Shown here one piece after another: positions 17,642 through 25,453 of a stretch of 64,000 nt of DNA. Position 1 is the stretch's first letter, and the number at the start of each line of letters is the position of its first letter. The notes under the pieces are model-generated. The model ran no database searches. It was not told where the DNA came from and saw only the letters and a program-made list of their open reading frames with translations. The position numbers and the translations under genes were made by a program. Source of the DNA: Bacillota bacterium (GTDB lineage Bacteria > Bacillota > Sulfobacillia > Sulfobacillales > Sulfobacillaceae); the NCBI GenBank assembly GCA_021841025.1, contig JAKBWA010000003.1:24356-88355 (forward strand), in the 5' to 3' direction.

Positions 17642-17917
17642 TTGAATAAAGCGGATTTAGTATCAAGTGTGGCAGAACGGTCGGGGATGAGCAAGAAGGA
17701 TGCCGAACGAGCAGTGAACGCCATGGTTGAATCGATTGAGGAAGCCCTGACTAAAGGAGAAAAGGTTTCGTTGGTGGGATTCGGTACGTTTGAAGTGCGT
17801 GAAAGGGCTGCTCGAATTGGACGTAATCCCCGGACGGGTGATACCTTGGAAATTGCGGGAGGCAAAGTGCCTGCGTTTAAAGCCGGAAAAGCCCTGAAAG
17901 AGTCCGTCGCCAAATAA
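17642..17917 (+). CDS. hup: HU family DNA-binding protein
   Basis: A 91-residue histone-like protein that bends DNA and compacts the nucleoid. It has the HU core [20 protein letters not shown] followed by RTGDTLEI, with the DNA-intercalating proline arm, and ends in [13 protein letters not shown] 17642 follows CAGGAGGG with suitable spacing; an ATG at 17636 is too close to the SD. HU lies here between mazG and rqcP in several Firmicutes, though not in B. subtilis. A clean terminator follows. Confidence 0.97.
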   Translation: MNKADLVSSVAERSGMSKKDAERAVNAMVESIEEALTKGEKVSLVGFGTFEVRERAARIGRNPRTGDTLEIAGGKVPAFKAGKALKESVAK

Positions 17918-17930
17918 TTTGGCCATCTGT

Positions 17931-17956
17931 AGCCCTGCACAGTGCAGGGCTTTTTT
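17931..17956 (+). terminator. Rho-independent terminator after hup
   Basis: AGCCCTGCA (17931-17939) pairs perfectly with TGCAGGGCT (17943-17951), followed by a T-run. Confidence 0.92.
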
Positions 17957-17991
17957 GTGCCAAAAAGCGTGAATGAGAAAGGAGGGGGATC

Positions 17992-18231
17992 TTGCGAATC
18001 GACAAGTTCTTAAAAGTGAGCCGTATCATTAAACGCCGAACGTTGGCCAATGAGATCTGTGACAAAGGGCGGGTTTTGGTTAATAACAAAGTCGTCAAGG
18101 CAGGTTACGAAGTTAAAGTCGGCGACCATGTAGAAATCCAACTGCCATCTAGAACTGTCCATGTCGTGATCGACCGAATAGTCGACAACATTCCTGCCAA
18201 CAAGGCGTCAGAACTTTTTCACGAGGTCTAG
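17992..18231 (+). CDS. rqcP: RqcP (YabO), S4-domain ribosome quality-control factor
   Basis: A 79-residue S4-like RNA-binding protein (MRIDKFLKVSRIIKRRTLAN, then KGRVLVNNKVVKAGYEVKVGD). In Bacillus, RqcP binds the stalled 50S subunit and works with RqcH in adding C-terminal alanine tails. The TTG start at 17992 follows AAAGGAGGGGG. It precedes yabP and yabQ as in Bacillus. Confidence 0.95.
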   Translation: MRIDKFLKVSRIIKRRTLANEICDKGRVLVNNKVVKAGYEVKVGDHVEIQLPSRTVHVVIDRIVDNIPANKASELFHEV

Positions 18232-18286
18232 CGGGCAAGATCTTGACATAGTCTTCTATGACATTAGACGAAAGTGAGGCTATGTC

Positions 18287-18571
18287 GTGGCAGACGAAAG
18301 ACGTGAAAAAACCCGTAATCACACTGTGACCCTCACAAACCGGGCTCAGTTATCCATTGAAGGGGTGCAGCATGTTGAGAATTTTGATGATGACGTGATT
18401 TTGCTGTCAACCGACCTGGGCATTCTGACCATCAAAGGGCGCAAATTGCACATACACCAACTCGATTTGGATTCGGGCCATTTTATCGCCGAAGGTGACA
18501 TCGACTCGCTCGTCTATTCCCGGAAAAAATCCGTGAAGGCAGAGGGCGTTTGGTCACGCTTATGGCGGTAA
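18287..18571 (+). CDS. yabP: Sporulation protein YabP
   Basis: A 94-residue member of the YabP/YqfC family, needed for spore formation in Bacillus and expressed in the mother cell under sigma-E. The central segment (NRAQLSIEGVQHVENFDDDV, then ILLSTDLGILTIKGRKLHI) matches the family, and the remaining C terminus is short and basic. GTG 18287 has a weak SD (GTGAGG). A perfect TTGACA at 18243-18248 lies upstream but no matching -10 was found, and a clear sigma-E promoter could not be identified. It overlaps yabQ by about 10 bases. Confidence 0.92.
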   Translation: MADERREKTRNHTVTLTNRAQLSIEGVQHVENFDDDVILLSTDLGILTIKGRKLHIHQLDLDSGHFIAEGDIDSLVYSRKKSVKAEGVWSRLWR

Positions 18572-19032
18572 AAGACAGTGCCATGATGTTGCCTTGGGTC
18601 ACCATTGCTGTGTGGATTGTCGCGGGGATGTGCCTGGGATTTTTTTCGACGCTATATGGAGCTATGCGGGCAAACTGGCGTCTATTGCGGATTTGTGGGC
18701 ATTTTTTGGACTGGCTATGGTTTGTGCTTGCGGCCATTTTTGTTCTTGCTATCTATTTGTGGACCAGTTGGGGAATGTTTTATTTATGGAGCGTGCCAGT
18801 CATGGCTTTAGGATACGGGTTATGGCTATGGTTGGCCGCGCCACTAGCTTTTCGCACCGTGTCGGAAGTGCTGTTTATGGAAGCCCGAATGATTTTTTAT
18901 CTGACCTATCCAGCTCGCCGACTCGTCAGAAAGGCGGTTCATAGCGGCCGGGAGTCTTGGCGCGTTCTCACCAATAAACTGAAAAAGAAACTCAATAGGC
19001 ACAGAAAACCGCCACCGACTAATCCTTCTTAA
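18562..19032 (+). CDS. yabQ: Sporulation membrane protein YabQ
   Basis: A 156-residue protein with four hydrophobic segments (near residues 10-28, 45-62, 66-85 and 95-110) and a basic C-terminal tail, as in YabQ, a spore cortex formation protein in Bacillus. ATG 18562 overlaps the end of yabP; ATG 18583 and TTG 18550 are alternatives, and no clear SD decides. The gene pair order yabP-yabQ before divIC is conserved. Confidence 0.88.
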   Translation: MAVKDSAMMLPWVTIAVWIVAGMCLGFFSTLYGAMRANWRLLRICGHFLDWLWFVLAAIFVLAIYLWTSWGMFYLWSVPVMALGYGLWLWLAAPLAFRTVSEVLFMEARMIFYLTYPARRLVRKAVHSGRESWRVLTNKLKKKLNRHRKPPPTNPS

Positions 19033-19037
19033 ATATA

Positions 19038-19067
19038 GTGACGAAATGCGGGCAGATCCTTTATAAT
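19038..19067 (+). promoter_or_regulatory. Sigma-A promoter upstream of the small HTH gene and divIC
   Basis: A consensus TATAAT (19062-19067) is preceded 18 bases upstream by GTGACG (19038-19043, 4/6 match). Transcription would start near 19074, just before the DnaA-box-like cluster. Confidence 0.6.
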
Positions 19068-19095
19068 GGGGACATGTCGTTATTTTGTCATAATT

Positions 19096-19127
19096 TTGTA
19101 CACAGGTTGTACACATCCTGTGGATAA
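19096..19127. promoter_or_regulatory. Cluster of DnaA-box-like sequences
   Basis: TTGTACACA at 19096-19104 and again at 19107-19115, 11 bases apart, differ from the DnaA box TTATnCACA at one position. TGTGGATAA at 19119-19127 is a perfect DnaA box (TTATCCACA) on the other strand. The cluster lies between the promoter and the start of the HTH gene. Confidence 0.6.
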
Positions 19128-19139
19128 TCAGGAGAAACA

Positions 19140-19373
19140 ATGCAAATTGAAATTCGGGGCATGGAGAAGCTCTCGTTTCGGGAACGGCAAGTCGTGGCAT
19201 TAAAGGAAACCGGTGTGAGCAGTGAAGCAGTGGCCAAGCGATTGGGCCTTTCTCCGGCTACCGTAGCCACACTTTACAACCGAGCCAAAACGAAAGGCTA
19301 TCAAGTGGTGTTAGTGATAACCGGCGATCCTTTGGGCGTTATGGCTGAAGAGGAGGAAGGAGAAGATATTTAG
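19140..19373 (+). CDS. Small sigma-70 region 4-like helix-turn-helix protein
   Basis: A 77-residue protein whose first 55 residues form a helix-turn-helix of the sigma region 4/LuxR type (LSFRERQVVALKETGVSSEA followed by VAKRLGLSPATVATLYNRAK). The short tail ends in an acidic stretch (EEEEGED). ATG 19140 follows CAGGAG. Its stop is immediately followed by the divIC start, so the two form an operon. It is not part of the Bacillus order at this locus. Role unknown; context suggests regulation linked to division or replication, which is an inference. Confidence 0.75.
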   Translation: MQIEIRGMEKLSFRERQVVALKETGVSSEAVAKRLGLSPATVATLYNRAKTKGYQVVLVITGDPLGVMAEEEEGEDI

Positions 19374-19661
19374 GTGGCGGTAGAGAAAGAGAAAAAGGGA
19401 AAGGGAAAGGTTCATTGGCGCTGGAAGTGGAAAAGAGTTGTCACGGTATTCGTCGTAGGCTATTTAGCATTTTGGAGTATTGAGTCCGGCCTGCACATGT
19501 GGGTGTTAAGTCATGATGAAGCAACCTTGGTTCATCATATTCAAGTCGTTCAATCTCACAATGCACAGTTGAATCAAGATATTCGCGAATTGCACAATCC
19601 ATCTTTGCTTAAAAAAATGATTACAGGCAAAATGCCTGTGCCCAATCCCAATAAACCCTAA
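19374..19661 (+). CDS. divIC: Septum formation initiator DivIC/FtsB family protein
   Basis: A 95-residue single-pass membrane protein: a very basic cytoplasmic N terminus (EKEKKGKGKVHWRWKWKR), one membrane segment (VVTVFVVGYLAFWSIESGL) and an extracytoplasmic heptad-like region (HHIQVVQSHNAQLNQDIREL). This is the layout of DivIC/FtsB, which bridges FtsL and FtsQ/DivIB in the divisome. GTG 19374 follows GGAAGGAG and abuts the stop of the HTH gene. It lies between yabQ and yabR as in Bacillus. Confidence 0.9.
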   Translation: MAVEKEKKGKGKVHWRWKWKRVVTVFVVGYLAFWSIESGLHMWVLSHDEATLVHHIQVVQSHNAQLNQDIRELHNPSLLKKMITGKMPVPNPNKP

Positions 19662-20027
19662 TGGTGTCGTTCGGAAGAGTTAAGAGGACTTATCGGTAAC
19701 GAGCTTTGAGAGATCCTGGCGGTTCTGGAAATACCCTAAGACGGTGGGGCAATGAAATAGGAAGCCCGTTTCATTGAAAAGGCTTGGCGAGCCTATCAAA
19801 TTTTTCTGAGTTATCACGTTCACTAAGGAATGCGTCGGTTGTTTTATTTGTGATCCTTACAGATGGCAGGGGCGTGGAGATATGAAGATGGGATCTCAGG
19901 GATGGAAGCGCCAAAATGCTTCTTTGGCGAGTTGAGCAGTTCAGCAATTGACAGCACTATCTTCGTATTTTATAATGTTTACGTACTAAGGGCAGTTATG
20001 TTTAATTGGGAGGACTATATAAGACGT
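19662..20027 (+). other. Intergenic region between divIC and yabR
   Basis: The right part carries the consensus promoter at 19948-19976. An open frame runs through the region from 19863, but it crosses the promoter and is not coding-like. The left part shows nothing recognisable. Confidence 0.6.
19948..19976 (+). promoter_or_regulatory. Consensus sigma-A promoter of yabR
   Basis: TTGACA (19948-19953) and TATAAT (19971-19976) are both perfect and separated by exactly 17 bases. Confidence 0.88.
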
Positions 20028-20453
20028 ATGCCGTCTGAACTTGAAGTAGGGCAGATCGTAGAAGGAACTGTAAGCGGTATAGCGCCTTTTGGTGCTTTTG
20101 TTGTTTTGCCCACAGGAAAGACTGGGTTGGTTCATATTTCGGAAGTCGCAGATGCATACGTTAAAGATATCAAGGATTACCTCAAGGAAAGTGACAAGGT
20201 AACCGTGAAGATTTTAACGATGGAGTCTTCGGGAAAAATTGCTCTTTCTATACGCCAAGCGTTACCCAAGGCACACAAAGAAGGTTCGTCGGCCAGGGAA
20301 ACGTCCCACCGTGAACGGCGGGCTAGTGGTTCTTCGTCGCAACCGTCGTTTGAAGATAAGATGCAACGGTTCATGAAAGACAGTGAGGATCGGTTGCAAG
20401 ATTTGCGGCGCAATACCGAATCAAAGCGAGGCGGTCGTGGAGCCAGTCGCTAA
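20028..20453 (+). CDS. yabR: S1 RNA-binding domain protein YabR
   Basis: One S1 domain (about residues 5-75: VGQIVEGTVSGIAPFGAFVV, then GKTGLVHISEVADAYVKDI) is followed by a ~65-residue charged, serine- and arginine-rich tail. Bacillus YabR has the same layout, and its S1 domain begins about where this protein does. ATG 20028 lies 13 bases after GGGAGGA. An in-frame ATG at 19998 with AAGGG upstream would add 10 residues and still fits the promoter. The function is not established; S1 proteins of this type bind RNA or ribosomes. Confidence 0.9.
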   Translation: MPSELEVGQIVEGTVSGIAPFGAFVVLPTGKTGLVHISEVADAYVKDIKDYLKESDKVTVKILTMESSGKIALSIRQALPKAHKEGSSARETSHRERRASGSSSQPSFEDKMQRFMKDSEDRLQDLRRNTESKRGGRGASR

Positions 20454-20459
20454 ATAGAT

Positions 20460-20548
20460 GCCGGGATGGCGGAATAGGCAGACGCAGAGGACTTAAAATC
20501 CTCCGGGCAGGGATGCTCGTACCGGTTCGAGTCCGGTTCCCGGCACCA
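20460..20548 (+). tRNA. tRNA-Leu (anticodon TAA)
   Basis: The acceptor stem GCCGGGA (20460-20466) pairs with TCCCGGC (20538-20544), followed by A and an encoded CCA. The anticodon loop contains TAA within GGACTTAAAATCC. A long variable arm and GGTTCGAGTCC T-arm identify a class II tRNA-Leu. A terminator follows. Confidence 0.97.
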
Positions 20549-20553
20549 TGTTT

Positions 20554-20581
20554 TACGCGTAATAAACGCGTATTTTTTTTG
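20554..20581 (+). terminator. Rho-independent terminator after tRNA-Leu
   Basis: TACGCGT and ACGCGTA form a 7-bp stem around AATAA, followed by eight or more T. Confidence 0.9.
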
Positions 20582-20738
20582 TTTCTTAAAGTATTTCTCA
20601 TTTTCCCCCCGTATCGTTATGTATGAACGAAGGCAATGAATTGGGAATTGGCAAACACACTCAAGTTATTTCCTAAAGCAACTCCCCAGACGCTTGGAAA
20701 CATTTATTATGGTATGAGAGACATCAAGGGGGATTTGA

Positions 20739-22682
20739 ATGATTAACCGCCATACCCGCAACCGCAGTATTGTGTTGATGAGCACCTTAACGGTTGCTTT
20801 TGCTGTTGTAGGAACTCGCTTTTGGTACCTTCAGGTAAAAAATGGCCATCACTATCAAGCCTTAGCACAAGCGAACACCTTGCGCAAATTGCCGATTCCC
20901 GCGCCTAGGGGAAATATGGTGGCTGCGAACGGAACCGTAGTGGCCACCTCTAAGCCATCATGGACCTTATATTATCTCGCCAATGGGCAAAATATGCCGG
21001 CTTCCGAGCTTAATTTGCTAGGGCAACAAATTGGTGAATCCCCATCCTATTTGAAAAATTTGATTGCGAAACAGATTAAGCGTATGCCCGCGTACGATCC
21101 CGTGTTGATTACTTCGGGGTTAACTGCTCCAGAGATGACAAAAATTGAAGAAAATATCAATCAATTGCCCAACTTGCGGATCCAGGCCACCGCTGTGCGC
21201 TATTATCCGTACGGGAGCTTGATGGGCAATATTATTGGCTATACTCAGCGTATCAACGCCCAGGAATATCAGAAGCTCAAGAGCAAGGGCTTTGGGATAA
21301 ACTCCACGGTGGGCGCGGCGGGTTTGGAAAAGGAGTACAATTTGTACTTGCACGGGCATGCTGGAGGCGAGTATGCAGAAGTCAACCGCCAGGGCCAATT
21401 GGTAAAATTGTTGAGCCGTTCTGGTCCCACCCCAGGTGATACCTTGCACCTTACTATCAACTGGCACTTGGAACAAACCGCGCAAAACTCCCTGGCCTAT
21501 GTGATGAAGGCCATGCGGCACTCGACCGTCGGGTTCTCCCACAGCAGCGGGGCGGTTCAGGGCTCTGTGATTGCTATGAATCCGAATAATGGCGACGTGT
21601 TAGCTATGGCCAGTCTTCCGACGTATAATCCTAATAAGCTGGTTCCGAGCAATCCCAAGGAATACAACAGTTATTACACGAAATTGATGTCCAGTCCCTT
21701 AGCCAAGCAAGGTATTAGTCCTTTTGTCAACAATGCCATTTCCGACTGGTTTGCCCCGGGCTCGGTGTTTAAGCCTATTATGGCGGTAGCCGCCTTGGCA
21801 TCCAAGGTCGTCACACCAACGTCAAAAATTTATGACCCCGGCTATTTCCCCAAGGATCGCGCATTCGGAAACTGGTATGCACCAGGATTCGGCTGGCTAA
21901 ACATTGAGCAGGCCATCGGGCTTTCCGACGATGTTTTTTTCTATACGCTTGGCTACCGCATGGGCATTAACACCATGGATCACTGGATGCGCAAATTCTT
22001 GATCAATCAGCCGACTCATATCGATTTGCCTTACGAAATATCAAGCCTGATTCCCACTCCCCAGAGACTTAATGCCTCAGGGCAAGGGCCTTGGACATGG
22101 GGATGGAATTTGAATACGGTGATTGGCCAGGGCATTGGGCGCTACACTTTGATTGCCTTGGCCCGGGCGGACTCGGCGATTGCCAACGGAGGCACCTTGT
22201 ACCAGCCTCATCTGGTGAGTTCTATTACCACGCCTTCGGGCAAGGTTGTCAAGAAATTTCCGCCTAAGGTGCAATCGCGGATCAAGCTGCCCTATACAGT
22301 TTGGCATACTGTGCACAAAGGAATGGAGCTCTCGGCGCAAGACCCCAATATTGCCAAGGGCATATCCGGGACAGGTTATGGGGCTCTGGCCGGGTTGCCT
22401 GTGCCGGTGGCGTCTAAGACCGGAACCGCGCAAGTTATTTCGCAAAACAAATACAACGCCTTTTTCCTGAGCTATGGGCCCATGCCCCATCCGAAGATTC
22501 TCATTCTGGTCTATATTCGGGAAGGAAACTGGGGGGCAGATTCCGGCTTCGTGGCTCGAGCGATATATGATCAGTATTTCAAAATTGCGGATCCCAAGGC
22601 TCAGCCGTTATTTGACAAAGTCTTTGGGGTGAACTGGAAATGGCCATTTAGCTATCACAAGCCCACCAAGCCAAAGTATTAA
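20739..22682 (+). CDS. Class B penicillin-binding protein (PBP2/MrdA-like transpeptidase)
   Basis: A peptidoglycan D,D-transpeptidase of 647 residues with an N-terminal membrane anchor (about residues 11-30), a pedestal domain (APRGNMVAANG) and a C-terminal transpeptidase domain. The active-site SxxK is SVFK (in FAPGSVFKP), the second motif is SDD (GLSDDVFFYTLG), in the SxD form of PBP2/MrdA rather than SxN, and the third is KTGTAQ. ATG 20739 follows AAGGGGG. No partner rodA or mreBCD genes are adjacent, so elongation versus sporulation use cannot be decided. It is inserted between yabR and spoIIE relative to Bacillus. Confidence 0.93.
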   Translation: MINRHTRNRSIVLMSTLTVAFAVVGTRFWYLQVKNGHHYQALAQANTLRKLPIPAPRGNMVAANGTVVATSKPSWTLYYLANGQNMPASELNLLGQQIGESPSYLKNLIAKQIKRMPAYDPVLITSGLTAPEMTKIEENINQLPNLRIQATAVRYYPYGSLMGNIIGYTQRINAQEYQKLKSKGFGINSTVGAAGLEKEYNLYLHGHAGGEYAEVNRQGQLVKLLSRSGPTPGDTLHLTINWHLEQTAQNSLAYVMKAMRHSTVGFSHSSGAVQGSVIAMNPNNGDVLAMASLPTYNPNKLVPSNPKEYNSYYTKLMSSPLAKQGISPFVNNAISDWFAPGSVFKPIMAVAALASKVVTPTSKIYDPGYFPKDRAFGNWYAPGFGWLNIEQAIGLSDDVFFYTLGYRMGINTMDHWMRKFLINQPTHIDLPYEISSLIPTPQRLNASGQGPWTWGWNLNTVIGQGIGRYTLIALARADSAIANGGTLYQPHLVSSITTPSGKVVKKFPPKVQSRIKLPYTVWHTVHKGMELSAQDPNIAKGISGTGYGALAGLPVPVASKTGTAQVISQNKYNAFFLSYGPMPHPKILILVYIREGNWGADSGFVARAIYDQYFKIADPKAQPLFDKVFGVNWKWPFSYHKPTKPKY

Positions 22683-22779
22683 AGAAAGGTGGGCGAGTTG
22701 AGAGCAGGCCCGAATCACAAGCAAGAGATTCCCAGTTCCTAAAAGGGGCATTCTTGGATTTAGCCGAAAAATCAGTGTG

Positions 22780-23238
22780 TTAACTGTCAGCTCCTTCGCT
22801 CAGCAAGCCTTGTATGGCGTCACGAAAGCTCTGGGGCCAGGCGCGGCTTTTCTGGGAAGCTTGATCTAAAAGGACCACGGTGCTGTCTTGATTCGCAATG
22901 AGGGTGCCGTGGTCTTTTTCAATGATGAGATGATACAAATTCAAGGAAGCCTGTCCAATAGAAGCGACACCGGTATAAATTTTCAGGGACTGGCGAAAAA
23001 ATGCCGGGGCTAAGTAGCTTATCGATTGTCTGGCTAAAACGAGTGAATAGTCTGGGGACCACCACTCAAAGTCGTCGGTGGCGAGGGCATCCATAAAATC
23101 GGTGCGCGCCTGTTCAAAATAGATGACATACGAGACTTGGCTGACGTGCTTATTGGCATCGGTTTCACTAAAGCGAACCCGGATTTCGGTTTCATGGACG
23201 AAGCGTTTGCCTCCGATAAGGATACCCTTCATAGTCAT
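22780..23238 (-). CDS. Acyl-CoA thioesterase, 4HBT hotdog family
   Basis: A 152-residue hotdog-fold protein (VRFSETDANKHVSQVSYVIY, then FEQARTDFMDAL). The aspartate-containing segment SETDANKHVSQVSY corresponds to the YbgC/FadM-like 4-hydroxybenzoyl-CoA thioesterase active site. The substrate is unknown. ATG 23238 follows GGAAAGGCAGG. Its start overlaps the 3' end of the upstream HAD gene by 47 bases, indicating co-transcription. Confidence 0.85.
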   Translation of the reverse strand: MTMKGILIGGKRFVHETEIRVRFSETDANKHVSQVSYVIYFEQARTDFMDALATDDFEWWSPDYSLVLARQSISYLAPAFFRQSLKIYTGVASIGQASLNLYHLIIEKDHGTLIANQDSTVVLLDQASQKSRAWPQSFRDAIQGLLSEGADS

Positions 23239-23920
23239 CCTGCCTTTCCTGGTGAATGGTCTGGAGCATAGGTGTGAGAAGTTGCGGTAAATCTTCGAGA
23301 CTGTGAACCGTTAGATCAGCTTGACACTTTAGGGGCGACAAGGCATCCCATCCCTTCCTGTCCTCTTGGTGGCCAGAGCGCTTGAGATGTACAGCCCGTA
23401 TCGACGCGCGCTTGGCGCCCAGCACATCATGGGCTAACCTGTCGCCAACATGCACCGACAAGCCCGATATCAGCTGGAAAATCCGGGGATCAGGCTTGGT
23501 GAAACCGCTTTCCGCTCCAATCGATGATGTAAATATCTTATCCCATCCCAACGCCTGGAGATAGGGCCATTGATTGTTAATCAGGCCATTGGTGACAATA
23601 TGCAAAGTCAAAGGGTAACGAACCGCCCACATTAAAAACCGCCAAACATCCGGATACACCAAAGGGAGAAGATCCTGACGGCGTGGCGATAAGGGCGAGG
23701 GCAGTGACCTGTGAAGAGTTTTGGCGGCGATATCTTGCCAGTCGTAAGCTCCCGGGCGATCGCCATGGCGAAGACGCCGTTCGCTTTCCTGGCTCATGGT
23801 TTGCCACAACTCCGGCCACGCTTTGTGGCGTAGCTGAGCTTGCAGTAAGAGCCAAGGCCTTAGGTGCAAGAACCAGTAGGGATTATGCATTAAGGTTCCG
23901 TCTAGATCAACGCTGATCAC
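23192..23920 (-). CDS. HAD superfamily hydrolase
   Basis: Motif I is DLDGT at the N terminus (ISVDLDGTLM), with motif II TNG (HIVTNGL), a lysine in GFTKPDPRIF and motif IV VGDRLAHDV. This is the full catalytic set of a HAD phosphatase with a helical cap between. The substrate is unknown. The only canonical start is GTG 23920, which lies 23 bases from the strong SD (AGGAGG at 23949-23944). An ACG at 23932 lies 11 bases from that SD and would add MHSP before VISVDLDGT. Divergent from lysC. Confidence 0.85.
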   Translation of the reverse strand: MISVDLDGTLMHNPYWFLHLRPWLLLQAQLRHKAWPELWQTMSQESERRLRHGDRPGAYDWQDIAAKTLHRSLPSPLSPRRQDLLPLVYPDVWRFLMWAVRYPLTLHIVTNGLINNQWPYLQALGWDKIFTSSIGAESGFTKPDPRIFQLISGLSVHVGDRLAHDVLGAKRASIRAVHLKRSGHQEDRKGWDALSPLKCQADLTVHSLEDLPQLLTPMLQTIHQERQDDYEGYPYRRQTLRP

Positions 23921-23959
23921 AGGGCTATGCGTGAAGAATCAGTCCTCCTCGCGGATAAT

Positions 23960-23988
23960 TTCACAAAGGATGTGGGAAGCTCTATAAT
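23960..23988 (+). promoter_or_regulatory. Sigma-A promoter of lysC
   Basis: TTCACA (23960-23965, 5/6) and TATAAT (23983-23988) are 17 bases apart. The implied leader is only ~40 bases, too short for a lysine riboswitch. Confidence 0.75.
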
Positions 23989-24033
23989 TTTGTTATTATA
24001 GACGAAAAGTTATTAAAGGATGACGAGAATACG

Positions 24034-25269
24034 ATGCTGATAGTGCAGAAATATGGAGGCAGCTCTCTGGGTTCGGCGGACCATGTGAAAAATGTAGCGA
24101 GAAAAATCCAGCGAACGGTTGAGCAAGGTCATCAAGTCGTAGTGGTTGTATCGGCTATGGGCGATAACACGGACGATTTATTAGAATTGGCGACAAAATT
24201 GAGTGTAAATCCCTCGGCCAGGGAACTGGACCAATTATTATCCACGGGGGAGACGCAGTCCAGTGCCCTTATGGCCATGACACTGGAACACTTTGGTGTC
24301 CCGGCAAAATCCTTTTCCGGGCGGCAGGCCGGGATCATCACCAGCTATGATTATGGCAAAGCGCGCATCGAACAGGTTGATCCCAGGGAATTGCGCAATG
24401 CGCTGGCGGTAGGAATCACTCCGGTGGTGGCAGGGTATCAAGGTGTGACAAGATCCGGGGACGTGGCAACGTTAGGCCGAGGGGGATCGGATTTAACGGC
24501 CATTGCGATCGCTAATGCGCTGGGGGCAGACCGGTGCGAAATTTATTCAGATGTAGCCGGCGTCTACACGGCCGATCCCCGAATTATTCCCGCGGCTTCT
24601 CCTTTAGGGATGTTAAATTACGATGAGATGTTGGAATTGTCCAGTCAAGGAGCTCAGGTTTTGCAAACGCAAGCCGTGGAATTTGCCAGGGGGCAGCAGG
24701 TGCCGATCTATGCCCGGTCGACTTTCACGGATGAACCGGGAACCATTATCCGGGAAGGGAAAAAAGAAAGTGTGGAGAAACCGCCAGTCACGGCTATTGC
24801 GTTAAATCGGCATATTGCCAAGGTTGGACTAATCGGTGTGCCAGATGCGCCAGGCGTTGCGGCTTTGCTGTTCCAAGAGCTTGGTGAAAGCGGCATCAAT
24901 GTGGAATTAATTATTCAGGCCTTGTCCCACAATCAATTAAATGACATTGCCTTCACCATTGAAGAGGACGACGTCGAAGCTGCTGAACCAATTGTCCAGC
25001 GGTGTTTGGAGAAATTGGGCGGAAATGCTTTGAGTATTGATACCCAAGTCGCCAAAGTTTCTGCTATTGGTTCCGGAATGCTGGGACGTCCTGGGGTAGC
25101 CGCACGCGTCTTTAAGGCTCTGGCCAATGGCCACATTAATATTCAGATGATTGGCACCTCGGAAATCAAGATTTCTTGCATTATTGACCGCGACGATGCA
25201 GAACGGGCCATGAGGCTCATTCATGAGGAATTTCATCTAGGCCAATCTCAGGAAATGATAGAAGACTAG
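24034..25269 (+). CDS. lysC: Aspartate kinase
   Basis: The first enzyme of the aspartate pathway to lysine, threonine, methionine and diaminopimelate; spores also need the branch for dipicolinate. The kinase signature is VQKYGGSSLGS at the N terminus, with STGETQSSALMA and GRGGSDLTAIAIANALGAD. Two ACT domains follow from about residue 265 (GVPDAPGVAALLF and GSGMLGRPGVAARVF), which usually bind lysine or threonine. It has 411 residues (Bacillus LysC about 408). ATG 24034 has AAAGGA upstream. Confidence 0.96.
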   Translation: MLIVQKYGGSSLGSADHVKNVARKIQRTVEQGHQVVVVVSAMGDNTDDLLELATKLSVNPSARELDQLLSTGETQSSALMAMTLEHFGVPAKSFSGRQAGIITSYDYGKARIEQVDPRELRNALAVGITPVVAGYQGVTRSGDVATLGRGGSDLTAIAIANALGADRCEIYSDVAGVYTADPRIIPAASPLGMLNYDEMLELSSQGAQVLQTQAVEFARGQQVPIYARSTFTDEPGTIIREGKKESVEKPPVTAIALNRHIAKVGLIGVPDAPGVAALLFQELGESGINVELIIQALSHNQLNDIAFTIEEDDVEAAEPIVQRCLEKLGGNALSIDTQVAKVSAIGSGMLGRPGVAARVFKALANGHINIQMIGTSEIKISCIIDRDDAERAMRLIHEEFHLGQSQEMIED

Positions 25270-25333
25270 ACGAATCTGAGTGCTTCTTCTTTACCGAGCA
25301 GGGAGACGAGAGTCTGAAAAGAGGAAATGGGAA

Positions 25334-25397
25334 GCGCATTTTGGCCGGTCTGGTGTGATCATTCCCCAACTGGGAGCCTTAAGGTGCGCGTTTTTTT
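25334..25397 (+). terminator. Branched stem-loop with T-run between lysC and the membrane protein
   Basis: GCGCATTTT (25334-25342) pairs with AAGGTGCGC (25381-25389, with G-T pairs), closing a ~38-base interior that can form its own hairpin (CCCAACTGGG), then seven T. It is either the lysC terminator or a regulated terminator in the leader of the next gene. Confidence 0.5.
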
Positions 25398-25453
25398 GAA
25401 GGAATGTCGGATTAAAGGAGTGATCACTCACGAAAGTCATTTACCAGATTGTT

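Noticed and set aside
18243..18270. TTGACA upstream of yabP as a sigma-A promoter
   Set aside because: No acceptable -10 at 16-18 bases; a sigma-E pattern could not be fitted either.
19863..20027. Upstream extension of the yabR frame
   Set aside because: It crosses a perfect TTGACA-17-TATAAT promoter; the S1 protein aligns from about 20028.
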